Shown one piece after another: positions 9,437 to 18,613 of a DNA stretch of 64,000 nt. The stretch is from positions 806,001 through 870,000 of the forward strand of contig NZ_BAABIA010000001.1 of the NCBI RefSeq assembly GCF_039542385.1. The letters run 5' to 3'. This DNA is from Prosthecobacter algae (lineage in GTDB: Bacteria; Verrucomicrobiota; Verrucomicrobiia; Verrucomicrobiales; Verrucomicrobiaceae). The translations under genes and the position numbers were made by a program. How positions within the stretch are numbered: the stretch's first letter is position 1; every line of letters begins with the position of its first letter. The notes under the pieces were generated by a model. That model searched no databases, was not told the origin of the DNA, and was given only the letters and a program-made list of their open reading frames with translations.

Positions 9437-11170
9437 ATGCAACCTGCCCCTGAACACACCGAATCCGAGCTGCTTCAATTTCGCCGTCACAAGCTGGAGG
9501 AGCTCCAGAAACGTGGCATCGCAGCGTTCGGCGGCAAGTTTGAGGTCACCCATGCCCCAGGCACTCTGAAAGCAAATTTCACCGAGGGGCTGGACGTCCG
9601 TGTCGCGGGCCGCATTCTTTCTCGTCGCCAGATGGGCAAGGCCACTTTCTTTGACATCGGCGACATCACCGGCCGCATTCAGTGCTACCTCAGTAAAAAT
9701 GATGTGGGCGATGAAGCCTATGATCTGTTTGTCCACCAGATTGACATCGGTGACTTCGTGGCCATCGAAGGCCTGAGCTTCGTCACCAAAAAGGGTGAAA
9801 ACTCCATCCACGTGAAGGTTCTCACGCCAATGAGCAAGGCCCTGCGCCCGCTGCCGGACAAGTGGCATGGCATCGCTGACCGTGAGATCAAGTACCGCCA
9901 GCGTTACCTGGACCTCATTTCGAATGAGCAGAGCCGTGAGATCTTTGTGACCCGCAGCAAGATGGTTTCCGAGATCCGCAGCTTCCTCAATGGCCGCGAT
10001 TTCCTGGAGGTGGAGACCCCGATGATGCAGGACGTTCCCGGCGGTGCCGCTGCACGCCCCTTTGAGACCTATTTTAACGCGCTGGACCAGAAAATGTACC
10101 TGCGCATCGCGCCGGAGCTTTACTTGAAAAGGCTGCTCGTGGGTGGTTTTACCAAGGTGTATGAGCTGAATCGCAACTTCCGCAACGAAGGCGTCAGCCG
10201 CCGTCACAATCCCGAATTCACCATGCTGGAGGCCTACTGGGCCTACTCTGATTTCGAGCAGATGGCGGATCTGGTGGAAAGCCTCGTCTGCCACCTGGCG
10301 GAGAAGTTCTGCGGAGGCCTCAAAATCAAGCGCAATCGCGTGACCGAAATCCGCGCCATCCTGTTCATGATTCCCCGGCTTTGCCAGGAGCATTCCCTCG
10401 TTCTTTCTGCTGAGGCACAGACCGAGTTTCAGGCTGTCATTGCCATGGCCCACAAGGCCCTGAATGAGCTGGATCACGAAAAAGCCGCCTCCATCGCCCA
10501 GACGACCCGGGCGGAAGTGGCCCGCTTCCTCGGTGTCTGTGAAAAGGAGCTGAATCCTGGGCAGAAGGGCTTCTTTGACGCCATGCTGGCCAAGCTGGAT
10601 GTCCTCAGCGAAGACGCTTTCATTGATCTCAGCCGCCCTTGGAAGCGCACGCCTTATCGGGATCTCGTCAAAGGTGCCGCCGGGGAAGACTGGTTCACCC
10701 TCAGCAAAGAAGCCAAAGTGGAGCGTGCTCAGGGCCTGGGTGTTCATGAAATCCACGCCGGGGATGAGCATTACGAACTCGACCAGAAAATTTTCGAAAA
10801 GCTGGTCGAAGAAAAGAGCTTCAATCCCCTCTTCGTCACCCATGTGCCCAAGGAACTAGTGCCATTGGCGAAGCAGAATACCGCGGACGATTCCGTGGTG
10901 GATGTCTACGAGCTAGTGATCAATGGTCAGGAGATCAGCCCCGGTTATTCGGAGCTGAACGACCCTATCGTTCAGCGCCAGCGCCTGGAGCACCAGGCCG
11001 GCGAAGAGATCCAGAAGATCGACGAGGAGTTCATCCTGGCTCTTGAGCACGGCATGCCGCCTGCAGGTGGCATTGGCATCGGCATTGACCGTCTCATCAT
11101 GATGCTCACCGGGGCCGAAAGCATCCGCGATGTCGTCCTCTTCCCGCAGCTAAAGCGCAAGGCTGACTGA
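9437..11170 (+). CDS. lysS: Lysyl-tRNA synthetase, class II, with an internal insertion
   Basis: 577 residues, longer than the usual roughly 500. An N-terminal OB-fold anticodon-binding domain (about residues 45-150, LDVRVAGRILSRRQMGKATFFD) is followed by the class II catalytic core. Motif 1 region is FLEVETPMMQDVPGGAAARPF, motif 2 is FRNEGVSRRHNPEFTMLE and motif 3 is GIGIGIDRLIMML. Between the end of motif 2 region (GGLKIKRNRVTE, residue about 295) and the strand FIDLSRPWKRTPY (residue about 395) lies roughly 85-95 residues of helical sequence that ordinary LysRS lacks. The enzyme charges tRNA-Lys in the cytoplasm. It is followed by a Fur-family gene. Confidence 0.95.
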   Translation: MQPAPEHTESELLQFRRHKLEELQKRGIAAFGGKFEVTHAPGTLKANFTEGLDVRVAGRILSRRQMGKATFFDIGDITGRIQCYLSKNDVGDEAYDLFVHQIDIGDFVAIEGLSFVTKKGENSIHVKVLTPMSKALRPLPDKWHGIADREIKYRQRYLDLISNEQSREIFVTRSKMVSEIRSFLNGRDFLEVETPMMQDVPGGAAARPFETYFNALDQKMYLRIAPELYLKRLLVGGFTKVYELNRNFRNEGVSRRHNPEFTMLEAYWAYSDFEQMADLVESLVCHLAEKFCGGLKIKRNRVTEIRAILFMIPRLCQEHSLVLSAEAQTEFQAVIAMAHKALNELDHEKAASIAQTTRAEVARFLGVCEKELNPGQKGFFDAMLAKLDVLSEDAFIDLSRPWKRTPYRDLVKGAAGEDWFTLSKEAKVERAQGLGVHEIHAGDEHYELDQKIFEKLVEEKSFNPLFVTHVPKELVPLAKQNTADDSVVDVYELVINGQEISPGYSELNDPIVQRQRLEHQAGEEIQKIDEEFILALEHGMPPAGGIGIGIDRLIMMLTGAESIRDVVLFPQLKRKAD

Positions 11171-11246
11171 CTTTGCGAGGTTGATCACGGGCCCGCAAAA
11201 GCGTAACCTTTTGTCGGGCTCAGCCGTTGACATAACCAAAAGCATT

Positions 11247-11723
11247 GTGAGTAAACATCACCATCATCATCACGACGGCTGCGTTCGTCAGGAGCCGGAA
11301 AAGCTCCTGCGCGAGTCCCTGGAGCGCGCCCGTGCCGCCGGGCTGCGACGCACCAAGGCGCTGGAGGATGTGCTCTCCATTCTCATCCATGCCTGCCAGC
11401 CTTTGACGCTGGCCGACATCGCTGAGTCCGACCAGCTTGGCAGCGGGGCCGACAAGGCCACCGTTTACCGCCTTCTCATGAAGCTGGAAGAGCGTACCCT
11501 CATTCGTCGGCTAGGCCTGCATGACCGGGCCGCCTACTACACGATGATTCTTCCAGGTGAACACAGCGACTACCTGATCTGCAATGATTGCGGCAGGATC
11601 GAAAAACTCGATATTTCCTGCCCGGTTCAGGCCCTTGAGAAGCAGATTGCCAAAAAATCTGGCTTCAAAAAGCTCTATCATGAGCTTGAATTCTTTGGTC
11701 AATGTCCGGATTGCGCCGTCTAA
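11247..11723 (+). CDS. Fur-family metal-responsive repressor with native N-terminal hexahistidine
   Basis: 158 residues from a GTG at 11247, giving MSKHHHHHHDGC at the N-terminus; an upstream in-frame TTG at 11181 is less likely. The body is a Fur-type winged helix (GLRRTKALEDVLSILIHA, then DKATVYRLLMKLEERTLIRRL) with a dimerisation domain carrying two structural zinc cysteine pairs (LICNDCGRIE and QCPDC). Fur, Zur and PerR cannot be separated from the sequence alone. The six consecutive histidines use mixed CAT/CAC codons and sit in normal genomic context 76 bases after lysS, so they are natural. They could be an extra metal-sensing or metal-storing site. The upstream bases include TTGACA at 11226-11231, a possible -35 element. 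Confidence 0.85.
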   Translation: MSKHHHHHHDGCVRQEPEKLLRESLERARAAGLRRTKALEDVLSILIHACQPLTLADIAESDQLGSGADKATVYRLLMKLEERTLIRRLGLHDRAAYYTMILPGEHSDYLICNDCGRIEKLDISCPVQALEKQIAKKSGFKKLYHELEFFGQCPDCAV

Positions 11724-12298
11724 ACGGCCTTTTTCAGCAGCCAGAGCTCCTTTTAGGGGCCTGCAAACGCCTACTGGGCGCACGAATGCAGATGCCAGGG
11801 CAGGGAAGGGCGTGCCGATTTAGCCTGCCTAACTGCTTTTCAGTGTAAATAACTGACGGCGATTATTCCACGCTGGTGGTTCGCGCAGGTTGCTTAGCTG
11901 TCGCCTATCTTTCCTCCTTTCCGGTTTGCCCGCCGCTCTGGAAAGCCCTTGAAATAAGGGTTCCAGCGCAGACTAACCAAAAGCGTTTCAATTCATTTGG
12001 GATAAAAACACCCTAGATTGAAACGTATTTAATTAACTTGTATTAGAGATTTTCTTGTGAAAAACTTCACAAACAAACGAAAAAGATCTTGCACAAAAGA
12101 GGATCTAAACCAAAGTGCCCGCTCCCCGGCCCAAGCACTCCCCGTGAGTGCTGGCTAATGATTCACGAGAGTGAGTCTTTGCTATCGGAGCAGTGAACCG
12201 GAAAAACACTGTGCTAGACCCTCTCGAGGGTGGTTGCACTGTCGCTTTCTGATTCCATGCCCGATGAGGCCATTAAGGAACGGAATATTTTTCAGACC
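11724..12298 (+). promoter_or_regulatory. Leader/promoter region of the str-S10-spc ribosomal cluster
   Basis: 575 bases without a credible gene, AT-rich between about 11970 and 12120. Visible structure: a perfect 9-base inverted repeat CGTTTCAAT (11984-11992) / ATTGAAACG (12017-12025) with a 24-base spacer; a hairpin AGCACTC/GAGTGCT at 12134-12152; and a second hairpin GATTCAC/GTGAGTC at 12160-12177 with a GAGA loop. rpsL follows 121 bases after the second hairpin. This is a plausible promoter plus structured 5' leader, perhaps for ribosomal-protein feedback, but I cannot assign -35/-10 boxes with confidence. Confidence 0.5.
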
Positions 12299-12709
12299 AT
12301 GCCCACCATCAATCAACTCGTCAGACACGGCCGCAAAGATAAAGCGGTGAAGTCGAAGTCGCCTGCGCTTGAAAGCTGCCCGCAGCGTCGCGGCGTTTGC
12401 CTTCAGGTCATGACCCGCACGCCAAAGAAGCCTAACTCGGCTTTGCGTAAGGTTGCCAAAGTTCGTTTGACGAACGGCTTCGAAGTTATCGCTTACATCG
12501 GTGGTGAAGGCCACAACCTCCAGGAACACAGCATCGTGCTGGTCCGTGGCGGTCGTGTGAAGGATTTGCCGGGTGTGCGTTACCACATCGTCCGCGGTAC
12601 CCTTGACTGCTTGGGTGTCGATAAGCGCCGTCGTGGCCGTTCCAAGTATGGTGCCAAGCGTCCGAAGAAGGGTGCTGCTGCCGCCGCTCCTGCCAAAGGC
12701 AAGAAATAA
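12299..12709 (+). CDS. rpsL: 30S ribosomal protein S12
   Basis: 136 residues starting at [12 protein letters not shown], with an AAGGAACGGA Shine-Dalgarno region upstream; the frame extends further upstream but without family similarity. The decoding-centre motifs [15 protein letters not shown] and [12 protein letters not shown] are intact. Lys42 of the streptomycin-sensitive type (TPKKPNS) is present. The C-terminus has an extra Ala/Lys tail ([12 protein letters not shown]). It is the first gene of the cluster. Confidence 0.97.
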   Translation: MPTINQLVRHGRKDKAVKSKSPALESCPQRRGVCLQVMTRTPKKPNSALRKVAKVRLTNGFEVIAYIGGEGHNLQEHSIVLVRGGRVKDLPGVRYHIVRGTLDCLGVDKRRRGRSKYGAKRPKKGAAAAAPAKGKK

Positions 12710-12761
12710 GCCTTTGCTGAATTCATCCCTCCGTTAAGCCCACCACGATCCCTTACCCGTT

Positions 12762-13235
12762 ATGGCCCGCAGAAAACGCGTTTACGACAAGCCTGTTCAC
12801 AAAGACTCTCGCTATGATAGCGAGCTTGTGGCTCACCTCATTGCCCGCGTCATGCAGAGCGGCAAAAAGTCCCTCGCTGAGCGCATTGTATATGCCGCCA
12901 TTGAGCAGTTGAATGAGAAAACCGATTCCATTGATCCTCTGGATCTCTTTAATCGTGCGATCGAAAACGCCAAGCCCAAGGTTGAAGTCAAGGCTCGTCG
13001 TGTCGGTGGTGCTACTTATCAGGTGCCTCTCGAAGTCAATCAGTCCCGCTCTGAGTCTCTCGCCATGCGCTGGATCGTTGGTTATGCTCGTGGCCGCAAA
13101 GGCGTCCCGATGCACCGCGCCCTCGCCAATGAGCTGAAGGAAGCTTCCACGGGTCAGGGTTCTGCCGTCCGTAAGCGTGACGACGTTCATAAGCAGGCTC
13201 AGGCCAACCGCGCCTTCGCTCACTTCCGCTTCTAA
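12762..13235 (+). CDS. rpsG: 30S ribosomal protein S7
   Basis: 157 residues, standard length. It begins MARRKRVYDKPVHKDSRYDS and contains the expected RVGGATYQVPLEV and AMRWIVGYAR motifs. S7 nucleates the 30S head on 16S rRNA and is the str-operon autoregulator in E. coli. It lies 52 bases after rpsL and 51 before fusA. Confidence 0.97.
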   Translation: MARRKRVYDKPVHKDSRYDSELVAHLIARVMQSGKKSLAERIVYAAIEQLNEKTDSIDPLDLFNRAIENAKPKVEVKARRVGGATYQVPLEVNQSRSESLAMRWIVGYARGRKGVPMHRALANELKEASTGQGSAVRKRDDVHKQAQANRAFAHFRF

Positions 13236-13286
13236 TAGCGGCTCTTCCCACTACGCTGCCCGTTCACACCACACTTCTTCTGTCAC

Positions 13287-15437
13287 ATGTCGAATCCTAA
13301 CTCCCCCAACCGCGAATATCCTCTGGAGCGTACCCGTAACATCGGGATCTGTGCTCACATTGACGCGGGTAAGACTACTCTGACCGAGCGTATCCTGTTC
13401 TACACGGGCATGATTCACCGGATTGGCGAAGTCCATGATGGCGCTGCCACCACCGACTGGATGGAACAGGAAAAAGAGCGCGGCATTACGATCACTTCCG
13501 CGGCTGTGACGGCTCGCTGGAAGCAGTTGAAAGAGGAAGGCATCTATAAGATGCGTGAAAACGAAGACATGCGTGTCAATATCATTGACACCCCTGGGCA
13601 CGTGGACTTCACCGCTGAGGTGGAACGTTCCCTGCGTGTTCTCGATGGTGCCATTTTCGTTCTTTGCGGTGTGGCTGGCGTTCAGCCTCAGTCTGAAACA
13701 GTGTATCGTCAGGCTGAAAAATATGGTGTGCCGCGTATCGCGTTTGTGAACAAGATGGACCGCACCGGTGCCAACTTCGACAACGTGGTCAAAGACGTTC
13801 GTCAGAAACTGGGTGCAAATGCCTGGCCTATTCTTATCCCGATCGGTGCTGAAGACAACCTCTCCGGCCAGATTGACGTGGTGAACAACAAGGCGATCAT
13901 TTACAATGATGACGACCGTTTTGGTTCGACTTACACCGTTCGTGAGCTCGAAGGGGCTGAAATCGCCAAGGCCAAAGAAGCCTATGATGGCCTTCTTGAC
14001 CAGGTTTGCAGCCATGATGAAGAAATCGGCATGCTGTTCCTTGAAGAACAGCCGATCTCCATCGCCCAGCTCAAAGAAGGTCTTCGCCGCTGCGTGATCG
14101 CCAACAAGATTATCCCGATGGCCGGTGGTTCCGCCTTCAAGAACAAAGGCGTTCAGTATCTGATTGATGCTGTAATTGACTATCTTCCCGGCCCTCTCGA
14201 CATCGCCCCTCAGAAAGGCCACGTCATTGATGAACCTGAAAACGAAATCGAAGCCATCCCGGATGATAACGGCAAGTTCATTGCCCTGGGCTTCAAACTC
14301 TGGTCTGACAAGTTTGGTCGTCTGGTTTTCTTCCGCGTGTACTCCGGCTGCGTACGGAAAGGTGACACGATCTACAACCCCCGCACCCGCAAGTCTGAGC
14401 GTGTCGGCCGCCTCATCCAGATCCAAGCCAGCGTCCATAAAGACATCGACTGCTGCTATTCTGGCGATATCGCCGCCCTTGTGGGTGTGAAAGATGTTCG
14501 CACTGGCGACACTTTCTGCGATGAAAGCCTGGACGTGCTTCTTGAGCCTCCAACCTTCCCAGAACCCGTGATCTCCATGGCTGTCGAGCCGAAGACAAAG
14601 GGTGACCAGGAAAAAATGGGCAATGCCCTCCAGCGTCTGTCTGAAGAAGATCCAACCTTCTTCGTCAAGACGGATGAAGAAACCGGCCAGACCATCATCG
14701 CTGGCATGGGTGAGCTTCACCTTGAAATTCTCTGCGACCGCCTCAAGCGCGAGCACAAAGTGGAAACGAACACAGGCAAACCCCAGATCGCCTATCGTGA
14801 GACCCTCACGCAGGAAGCGGATGGAGACGGCAAGCTGGTCAAGCAGTCTGGTGGTCGCGGTCAGTATGGTCACGTGGTGATCAAGGTCCGCCCCGGCGAA
14901 AAAGGTTCCGGCATCGTGGTCGAAAACAAGACTGTCGGCGGCACCATCCCGAAAGAATTCATCAACCCATCCAAAGCTGGTTGTATTGAGGCAGCCCTGA
15001 ATGGCATTATCGCCGGTTACCCGGTGATCGATATGCACATTGACCTGGTTGACGGTTCGAGCCATGACGTTGACTCCAACGAAAATGCTTTCAAGATGGC
15101 CGCCATCTTCGCCGTCAAGGACGCCCTGAAGAAAGCCAAGTGCATCCTGCTCGAGCCAATCATGGCGGTGGAAGCCTCCACACCCGAAGATTATCAGGGT
15201 GACATCATGGGTGACCTTAACCGTCGCCGTGGCAAGATCCAGGGTATCGACACCCGCGGTACCACCGCGATCGTCCGCTGCGAAGTGCCTCTGGCCGAGA
15301 TGTTCGGCTACTCGACCACCATCCGCACTCTCTCCTCTGGTCGCGCCAGCTACTCGATGCAGCCTTCGCACTTTGAGCAGGTTCCCCAGCAGATCGTTGA
15401 GCAGATCGTCGAGCAGCGCGGCGGTGCCAAGAATTAA
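13287..15437 (+). CDS. fusA: Elongation factor G
   Basis: 716 residues. GTPase motifs are intact: G1 AHIDAGKTT near residue 22, G3 DTPGHVDF and G4 NKMD. Domains II-V follow, including GMGELHLEIL and the C-terminal GDIMGDLNRRRGKIQG. Between switch I (GITITSAAVTARWKQ) and G3 there is a charged stretch of about 14 residues (LKEEGIYKMRENED) longer than in E. coli EF-G. EF-G drives translocation and, with RRF, ribosome recycling. The next gene is rpsJ after 36 bases; the usual tuf gene is missing here. Confidence 0.97.
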   Translation: MSNPNSPNREYPLERTRNIGICAHIDAGKTTLTERILFYTGMIHRIGEVHDGAATTDWMEQEKERGITITSAAVTARWKQLKEEGIYKMRENEDMRVNIIDTPGHVDFTAEVERSLRVLDGAIFVLCGVAGVQPQSETVYRQAEKYGVPRIAFVNKMDRTGANFDNVVKDVRQKLGANAWPILIPIGAEDNLSGQIDVVNNKAIIYNDDDRFGSTYTVRELEGAEIAKAKEAYDGLLDQVCSHDEEIGMLFLEEQPISIAQLKEGLRRCVIANKIIPMAGGSAFKNKGVQYLIDAVIDYLPGPLDIAPQKGHVIDEPENEIEAIPDDNGKFIALGFKLWSDKFGRLVFFRVYSGCVRKGDTIYNPRTRKSERVGRLIQIQASVHKDIDCCYSGDIAALVGVKDVRTGDTFCDESLDVLLEPPTFPEPVISMAVEPKTKGDQEKMGNALQRLSEEDPTFFVKTDEETGQTIIAGMGELHLEILCDRLKREHKVETNTGKPQIAYRETLTQEADGDGKLVKQSGGRGQYGHVVIKVRPGEKGSGIVVENKTVGGTIPKEFINPSKAGCIEAALNGIIAGYPVIDMHIDLVDGSSHDVDSNENAFKMAAIFAVKDALKKAKCILLEPIMAVEASTPEDYQGDIMGDLNRRRGKIQGIDTRGTTAIVRCEVPLAEMFGYSTTIRTLSSGRASYSMQPSHFEQVPQQIVEQIVEQRGGAKN

Positions 15438-15473
15438 GCCCCATTTCAAGTTAACACTTCACGGACACACGCC

Positions 15474-15782
15474 ATGAGCAATCAGAGAATCAGAATCCGC
15501 CTCCGCGCCTACGACTACCGCGTGCTTGACAAAAGCACCGCTGATATCGTCGAGACCGCGAAGCGCACGGGTGCCAAAGTGGCCGGCCCGATCCCTCTTC
15601 CGACCCGTATCGAGAAGTTCACCGTGAACCGTTCCCCGCACGTGGACAAGAAGTCCATGGACCAGTTCGAAATCCGCACCCACAAGCGCTTGCTTGACAT
15701 CGTGGACCCCACCTCCCGCACCGTGGACGAGCTGAAGAAGCTCAATCTCCCTTCCGGCGTGGACATCACGATCAAAATCTAG
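15474..15782 (+). CDS. rpsJ: 30S ribosomal protein S10
   Basis: 102 residues, standard length, with [20 protein letters not shown] at the start and the conserved [14 protein letters not shown] loop. It works in the 30S head and as the NusE antitermination partner. It opens the S10 block directly after fusA. Confidence 0.97.
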   Translation: MSNQRIRIRLRAYDYRVLDKSTADIVETAKRTGAKVAGPIPLPTRIEKFTVNRSPHVDKKSMDQFEIRTHKRLLDIVDPTSRTVDELKKLNLPSGVDITIKI

Positions 15783-15820
15783 TCTCACCCCGCGAACGAC
15801 TCCCCAGGAGGTAAATCACT

Positions 15821-16474
15821 ATGTCTTTAGGATTGATTGGCAAAAAAATCGGCATGACGAAAGTCTATACCGACAAAGGCGAAGCCATCGCCGTCACAGT
15901 TGTGGACGTCAGCGGCAACGCACTGATCCAGGTGAAGCAGGCATCGGGCAAGGACGGCTACAGCGCAGTCCAGGTCGGTTACGATGACCAGAAGGAAAGC
16001 CGCATGACGAAGCCCGTCCTCGGTCACTTCAAGAAGCACGGCGTCAGCGCCAAGCGCATCATCAAAGAATTCCGCGTCACTTCTGACGACCAGTTGCCTG
16101 CAGCCGATGCAAAGATCGACGCTAGCCTGTTCAGCAATGGGCAGTGGGTTGACGTGATCGGCACCACCAAGGGCAAAGGTTTCCAGGGCGTTGTGAAACG
16201 CTGGAACTTCGCCGGCCAGCCGCAGACCCACGGTTCCATGATGCATCGTCGTCCAGGTTCCATCGGTTGCCGTCTGACTCCCGGTCTCGTCTGGAAAAAC
16301 CAGAAGATGCCTGGTCATGACGGTGTGGATCGTGTGACCACCCAGAATTTGAAAGTCATCCAGAGCCGCCCTGAAGAAGGCGTGCTTCTCATCAGCGGCG
16401 CCATCCCTGGCAACAAAGGCAGCATCGTCGTGGTGCGCCCTGCCAAGAAGAAGCCTGCTCCAGCAGCCCAGTAA
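15821..16474 (+). CDS. rplC: 50S ribosomal protein L3
   Basis: 217 residues with GLIGKKIGMTKVYTDKGEAI at the start and the conserved central TKGKGFQGVVKRWNF and HGSMMHRRPGSIG loops that reach the peptidyl-transferase centre. A textbook AGGAGG Shine-Dalgarno lies at 15806-15811, nine bases ahead of the ATG. Confidence 0.97.
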   Translation: MSLGLIGKKIGMTKVYTDKGEAIAVTVVDVSGNALIQVKQASGKDGYSAVQVGYDDQKESRMTKPVLGHFKKHGVSAKRIIKEFRVTSDDQLPAADAKIDASLFSNGQWVDVIGTTKGKGFQGVVKRWNFAGQPQTHGSMMHRRPGSIGCRLTPGLVWKNQKMPGHDGVDRVTTQNLKVIQSRPEEGVLLISGAIPGNKGSIVVVRPAKKKPAPAAQ

Positions 16475-16491
16475 CCCCGAGGAATTGAATC

Positions 16492-17100
16492 ATGTCAGCA
16501 ACCGTACTTTCCACTGAAAGCGCCAAGCAGGCCAGCTTGAACCTCGTTGAGGGTCATCAGGGCAAGCAGGCACTTAACGACGTCCTCGTCGCCTACCGCG
16601 CCAACCGCCGCCAGGGTAACGCCCACACCAAGTCTCGTGCAGAAGTTTCCGGCTCCGGCTCGAAACTCTGGAACCAGAAGGGCACCGGCAACGCCCGTAT
16701 GGGTAGCAAGCGCTCCCCAATCTGGTCCGGTGGTGGTGTCGTCTTCGGCCCCAAGACCCGCGACTGGTCCAAAAAGACCACCAAGAACGTTCGTAAGCTT
16801 GCCTTCCGCACCGCTCTTACCGCTCGTATCACCGACGGCGCCATCTCGACCATCGCTGGTTTCTCTGTCGCCGATGGCAAAACCAAAAGTTTCGTGAGCG
16901 CCGTGTCGGCCCTCTCGTCCGCTAAGAAGACTCTGATCGTCGGCGCGTTCGACGAACTTACCTTCCGCTCCGCACGCAACGTGCAGAATGTTCAGCTCAT
17001 TTCCGCTGAAGAGGTCAATGCAGAACATCTCCTGCTTTATCCGCAGGTCCTCGTGATCGCTGACGCTCTCCCAATCCTTGCCCGGAGGACTGCAGTCTAA
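16492..17100 (+). CDS. rplD: 50S ribosomal protein L4
   Basis: 202 residues, normal length. It has the tunnel-loop region GSKLWNQKGTGNARMGSKRSP and the conserved GGGVVFGPKTRDWSKK. L4 is the autoregulator of the S10 operon in E. coli; the sequence does not show whether that holds here. Only one base separates its stop from the rplW start, suggesting coupled translation. Confidence 0.96.
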   Translation: MSATVLSTESAKQASLNLVEGHQGKQALNDVLVAYRANRRQGNAHTKSRAEVSGSGSKLWNQKGTGNARMGSKRSPIWSGGGVVFGPKTRDWSKKTTKNVRKLAFRTALTARITDGAISTIAGFSVADGKTKSFVSAVSALSSAKKTLIVGAFDELTFRSARNVQNVQLISAEEVNAEHLLLYPQVLVIADALPILARRTAV

Positions 17101-17101
17101 T

Positions 17102-17386
17102 ATGAAAGATCCGCAAACGATCATCCAAACGATCCGTCTCACTGAAAAGGCCACGATGCTTGGCGAAACGAACAACGAGTACGTGTTCGTCGTGCATCCA
17201 AAGGCTAATAAGTTGGAAATCAAGCAGGCAGTCGAGAAGCACTTCGGCAAGAAAGTTGAAGCTGTTCGAACCGCCAACTATGCAGGCAAAGCCCGTCGCG
17301 AACGTCGTGCTGATTATGGCCGCACCAATCACTGGAAGAAAGCCATCGTGCGTCTGAAAGACGGCGAGCGCATCGACCTCGTGTAA
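17102..17386 (+). CDS. rplW: 50S ribosomal protein L23
   Basis: 94 residues from the ATG at 17102, immediately after the rplD stop. It contains TEKATMLGETNNEYVFVVHP and the C-terminal KAIVRLKDGERIDLV. L23 sits at the tunnel exit and is the docking site for trigger factor and SRP. The frame runs upstream into rplD, but the family start is at 17102. Confidence 0.96.
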   Translation: MKDPQTIIQTIRLTEKATMLGETNNEYVFVVHPKANKLEIKQAVEKHFGKKVEAVRTANYAGKARRERRADYGRTNHWKKAIVRLKDGERIDLV

Positions 17387-17428
17387 TCCTCAATTTCGGT
17401 AACCCTTTAAACAGAAAGACGCAGAGCC

Positions 17429-18268
17429 ATGGCGCTGAAAACTTTCAAGCCCAATACCCCGTCCAACCGCTACAAGGAGTGGAACTCCTTTGAGGAGATC
17501 ACTAAGGACACCCCGCAGCGCAGCCTTACCGTTGCTCTTCGTAAGTCCGGCGGTCGCAATAACACTGGTCGCATCACCACCCGTCACATCGGCGGTGGTC
17601 ATGAACGCCGCTACCGTTTGATTGACTTCAAGCGTGTCCGCCGTGACGAAGCCGCCAAGGTGATTGCTATCGAATACGATCCAAACCGCTCCGCCCGCAT
17701 CGCACTGGTGGAATACAAGGACGGGCAGCGTGCCTACATCCTTGCGCCAAACGCCCTTCAAGTGGGTGCCAGCGTGATGGCCGGTGAGAAGGCTGCTCCA
17801 GATGTGGGCAATGCCCTCCCTCTGCGCAAGATCCCTCTTGGTACTTCTATCCACAATGTGGAACTCACCCAGGGTCGTGGTGGTGTTGCAGCCCGCGCCG
17901 CTGGCCAGGCAGCCATCCTCTCTAACCGTGAAGGTGAATACGCCCTGGTGCGCATGCCTTCTGGTGAAATCCGCAAGATTCACGCTGAGTGCTACGCCAC
18001 GATCGGTCAGGTCGGTAACACGGAGCACATGAACGTGGTTTCTGGCAAAGCTGGCCGCACACGCTGGCAGGGCACCCGCCCAACCGTCCGCGGTATGTGT
18101 ATGAACCCGATTGACCACCCGAACGGTGGTGGTGAAGGTCGTTCCAAGTCCGGTGGTGGTCGTCAGCACCTTCTCAGCCCATGGGGCCACGCGAAGGGCG
18201 AGAAGACTCGCAACAAGAAGAAGGCGACGAACAAACTTATTGTTCAGACCCGTCACGCTAAGAAGTAA
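17429..18268 (+). CDS. rplB: 50S ribosomal protein L2
   Basis: 279 residues, standard length, with the conserved [30 protein letters not shown] and the C-terminal [15 protein letters not shown] that carries the essential histidine near the peptidyl-transferase centre. It lies 42 bases after rplW. Confidence 0.98.
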   Translation: MALKTFKPNTPSNRYKEWNSFEEITKDTPQRSLTVALRKSGGRNNTGRITTRHIGGGHERRYRLIDFKRVRRDEAAKVIAIEYDPNRSARIALVEYKDGQRAYILAPNALQVGASVMAGEKAAPDVGNALPLRKIPLGTSIHNVELTQGRGGVAARAAGQAAILSNREGEYALVRMPSGEIRKIHAECYATIGQVGNTEHMNVVSGKAGRTRWQGTRPTVRGMCMNPIDHPNGGGEGRSKSGGGRQHLLSPWGHAKGEKTRNKKKATNKLIVQTRHAKK

Positions 18269-18300
18269 CCTGTTTTTCCGAATCCTGATTCAATAGCCCT

Positions 18301-18579
18301 ATGGCACGCTCACTCAAAAAAGGACCTTTCGTCCAGCAAGCCCTGCTCGACAAAGTGGACAAGCTCAACGACGCCGGCCAAAAGCGCCCGGTGAAGACCT
18401 GGGCCCGCAGCTCGATGATCACTCCTGACCTTGTTGGCCACACCTTCTTGGTGCATAATGGCAAGGACTTCGTGAGCGTTTATGTCACGGAAAACATGGT
18501 CGGACACCGTCTTGGTGAATTCGCCCTGACGCGTATCTTCAAGGGCCATGGTGCCCACACCGTCAAGGCTGCTAAGTAA
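18301..18579 (+). CDS. rpsS: 30S ribosomal protein S19
   Basis: 92 residues, standard length, starting [19 protein letters not shown] and containing [17 protein letters not shown] and [10 protein letters not shown]. It binds the 30S head next to S13. In nearly all bacteria rplV follows directly; here a secreted-protein gene intervenes. Confidence 0.97.
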   Translation: MARSLKKGPFVQQALLDKVDKLNDAGQKRPVKTWARSSMITPDLVGHTFLVHNGKDFVSVYVTENMVGHRLGEFALTRIFKGHGAHTVKAAK

Positions 18580-18613
18580 TCTTCGAAAGCGCTCCGTTCT
18601 ACTCCTGCACTTC

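Noticed and set aside
11256..11273. His6 tract as a cloning-vector artefact
   Set aside because: The tract lies in continuous genomic sequence after lysS, uses mixed His codons and has no linker or vector sequence.
11984..12025. GTTTCAAT/ATTGAAAC sequences resembling CRISPR repeat ends
   Set aside because: Only one copy of each arm is present, with a 24-base spacer and no repeat-spacer periodicity or cas genes nearby.
13251..15449. Open frame of 732 codons antisense to fusA
   Set aside because: It mirrors a highly expressed, GC-biased conserved gene; its translation has no recognisable domain. The same applies to the 627-codon antisense frame over lysS (8960-10843) and the 547-codon one over the Calx-beta gene (49740-51383).
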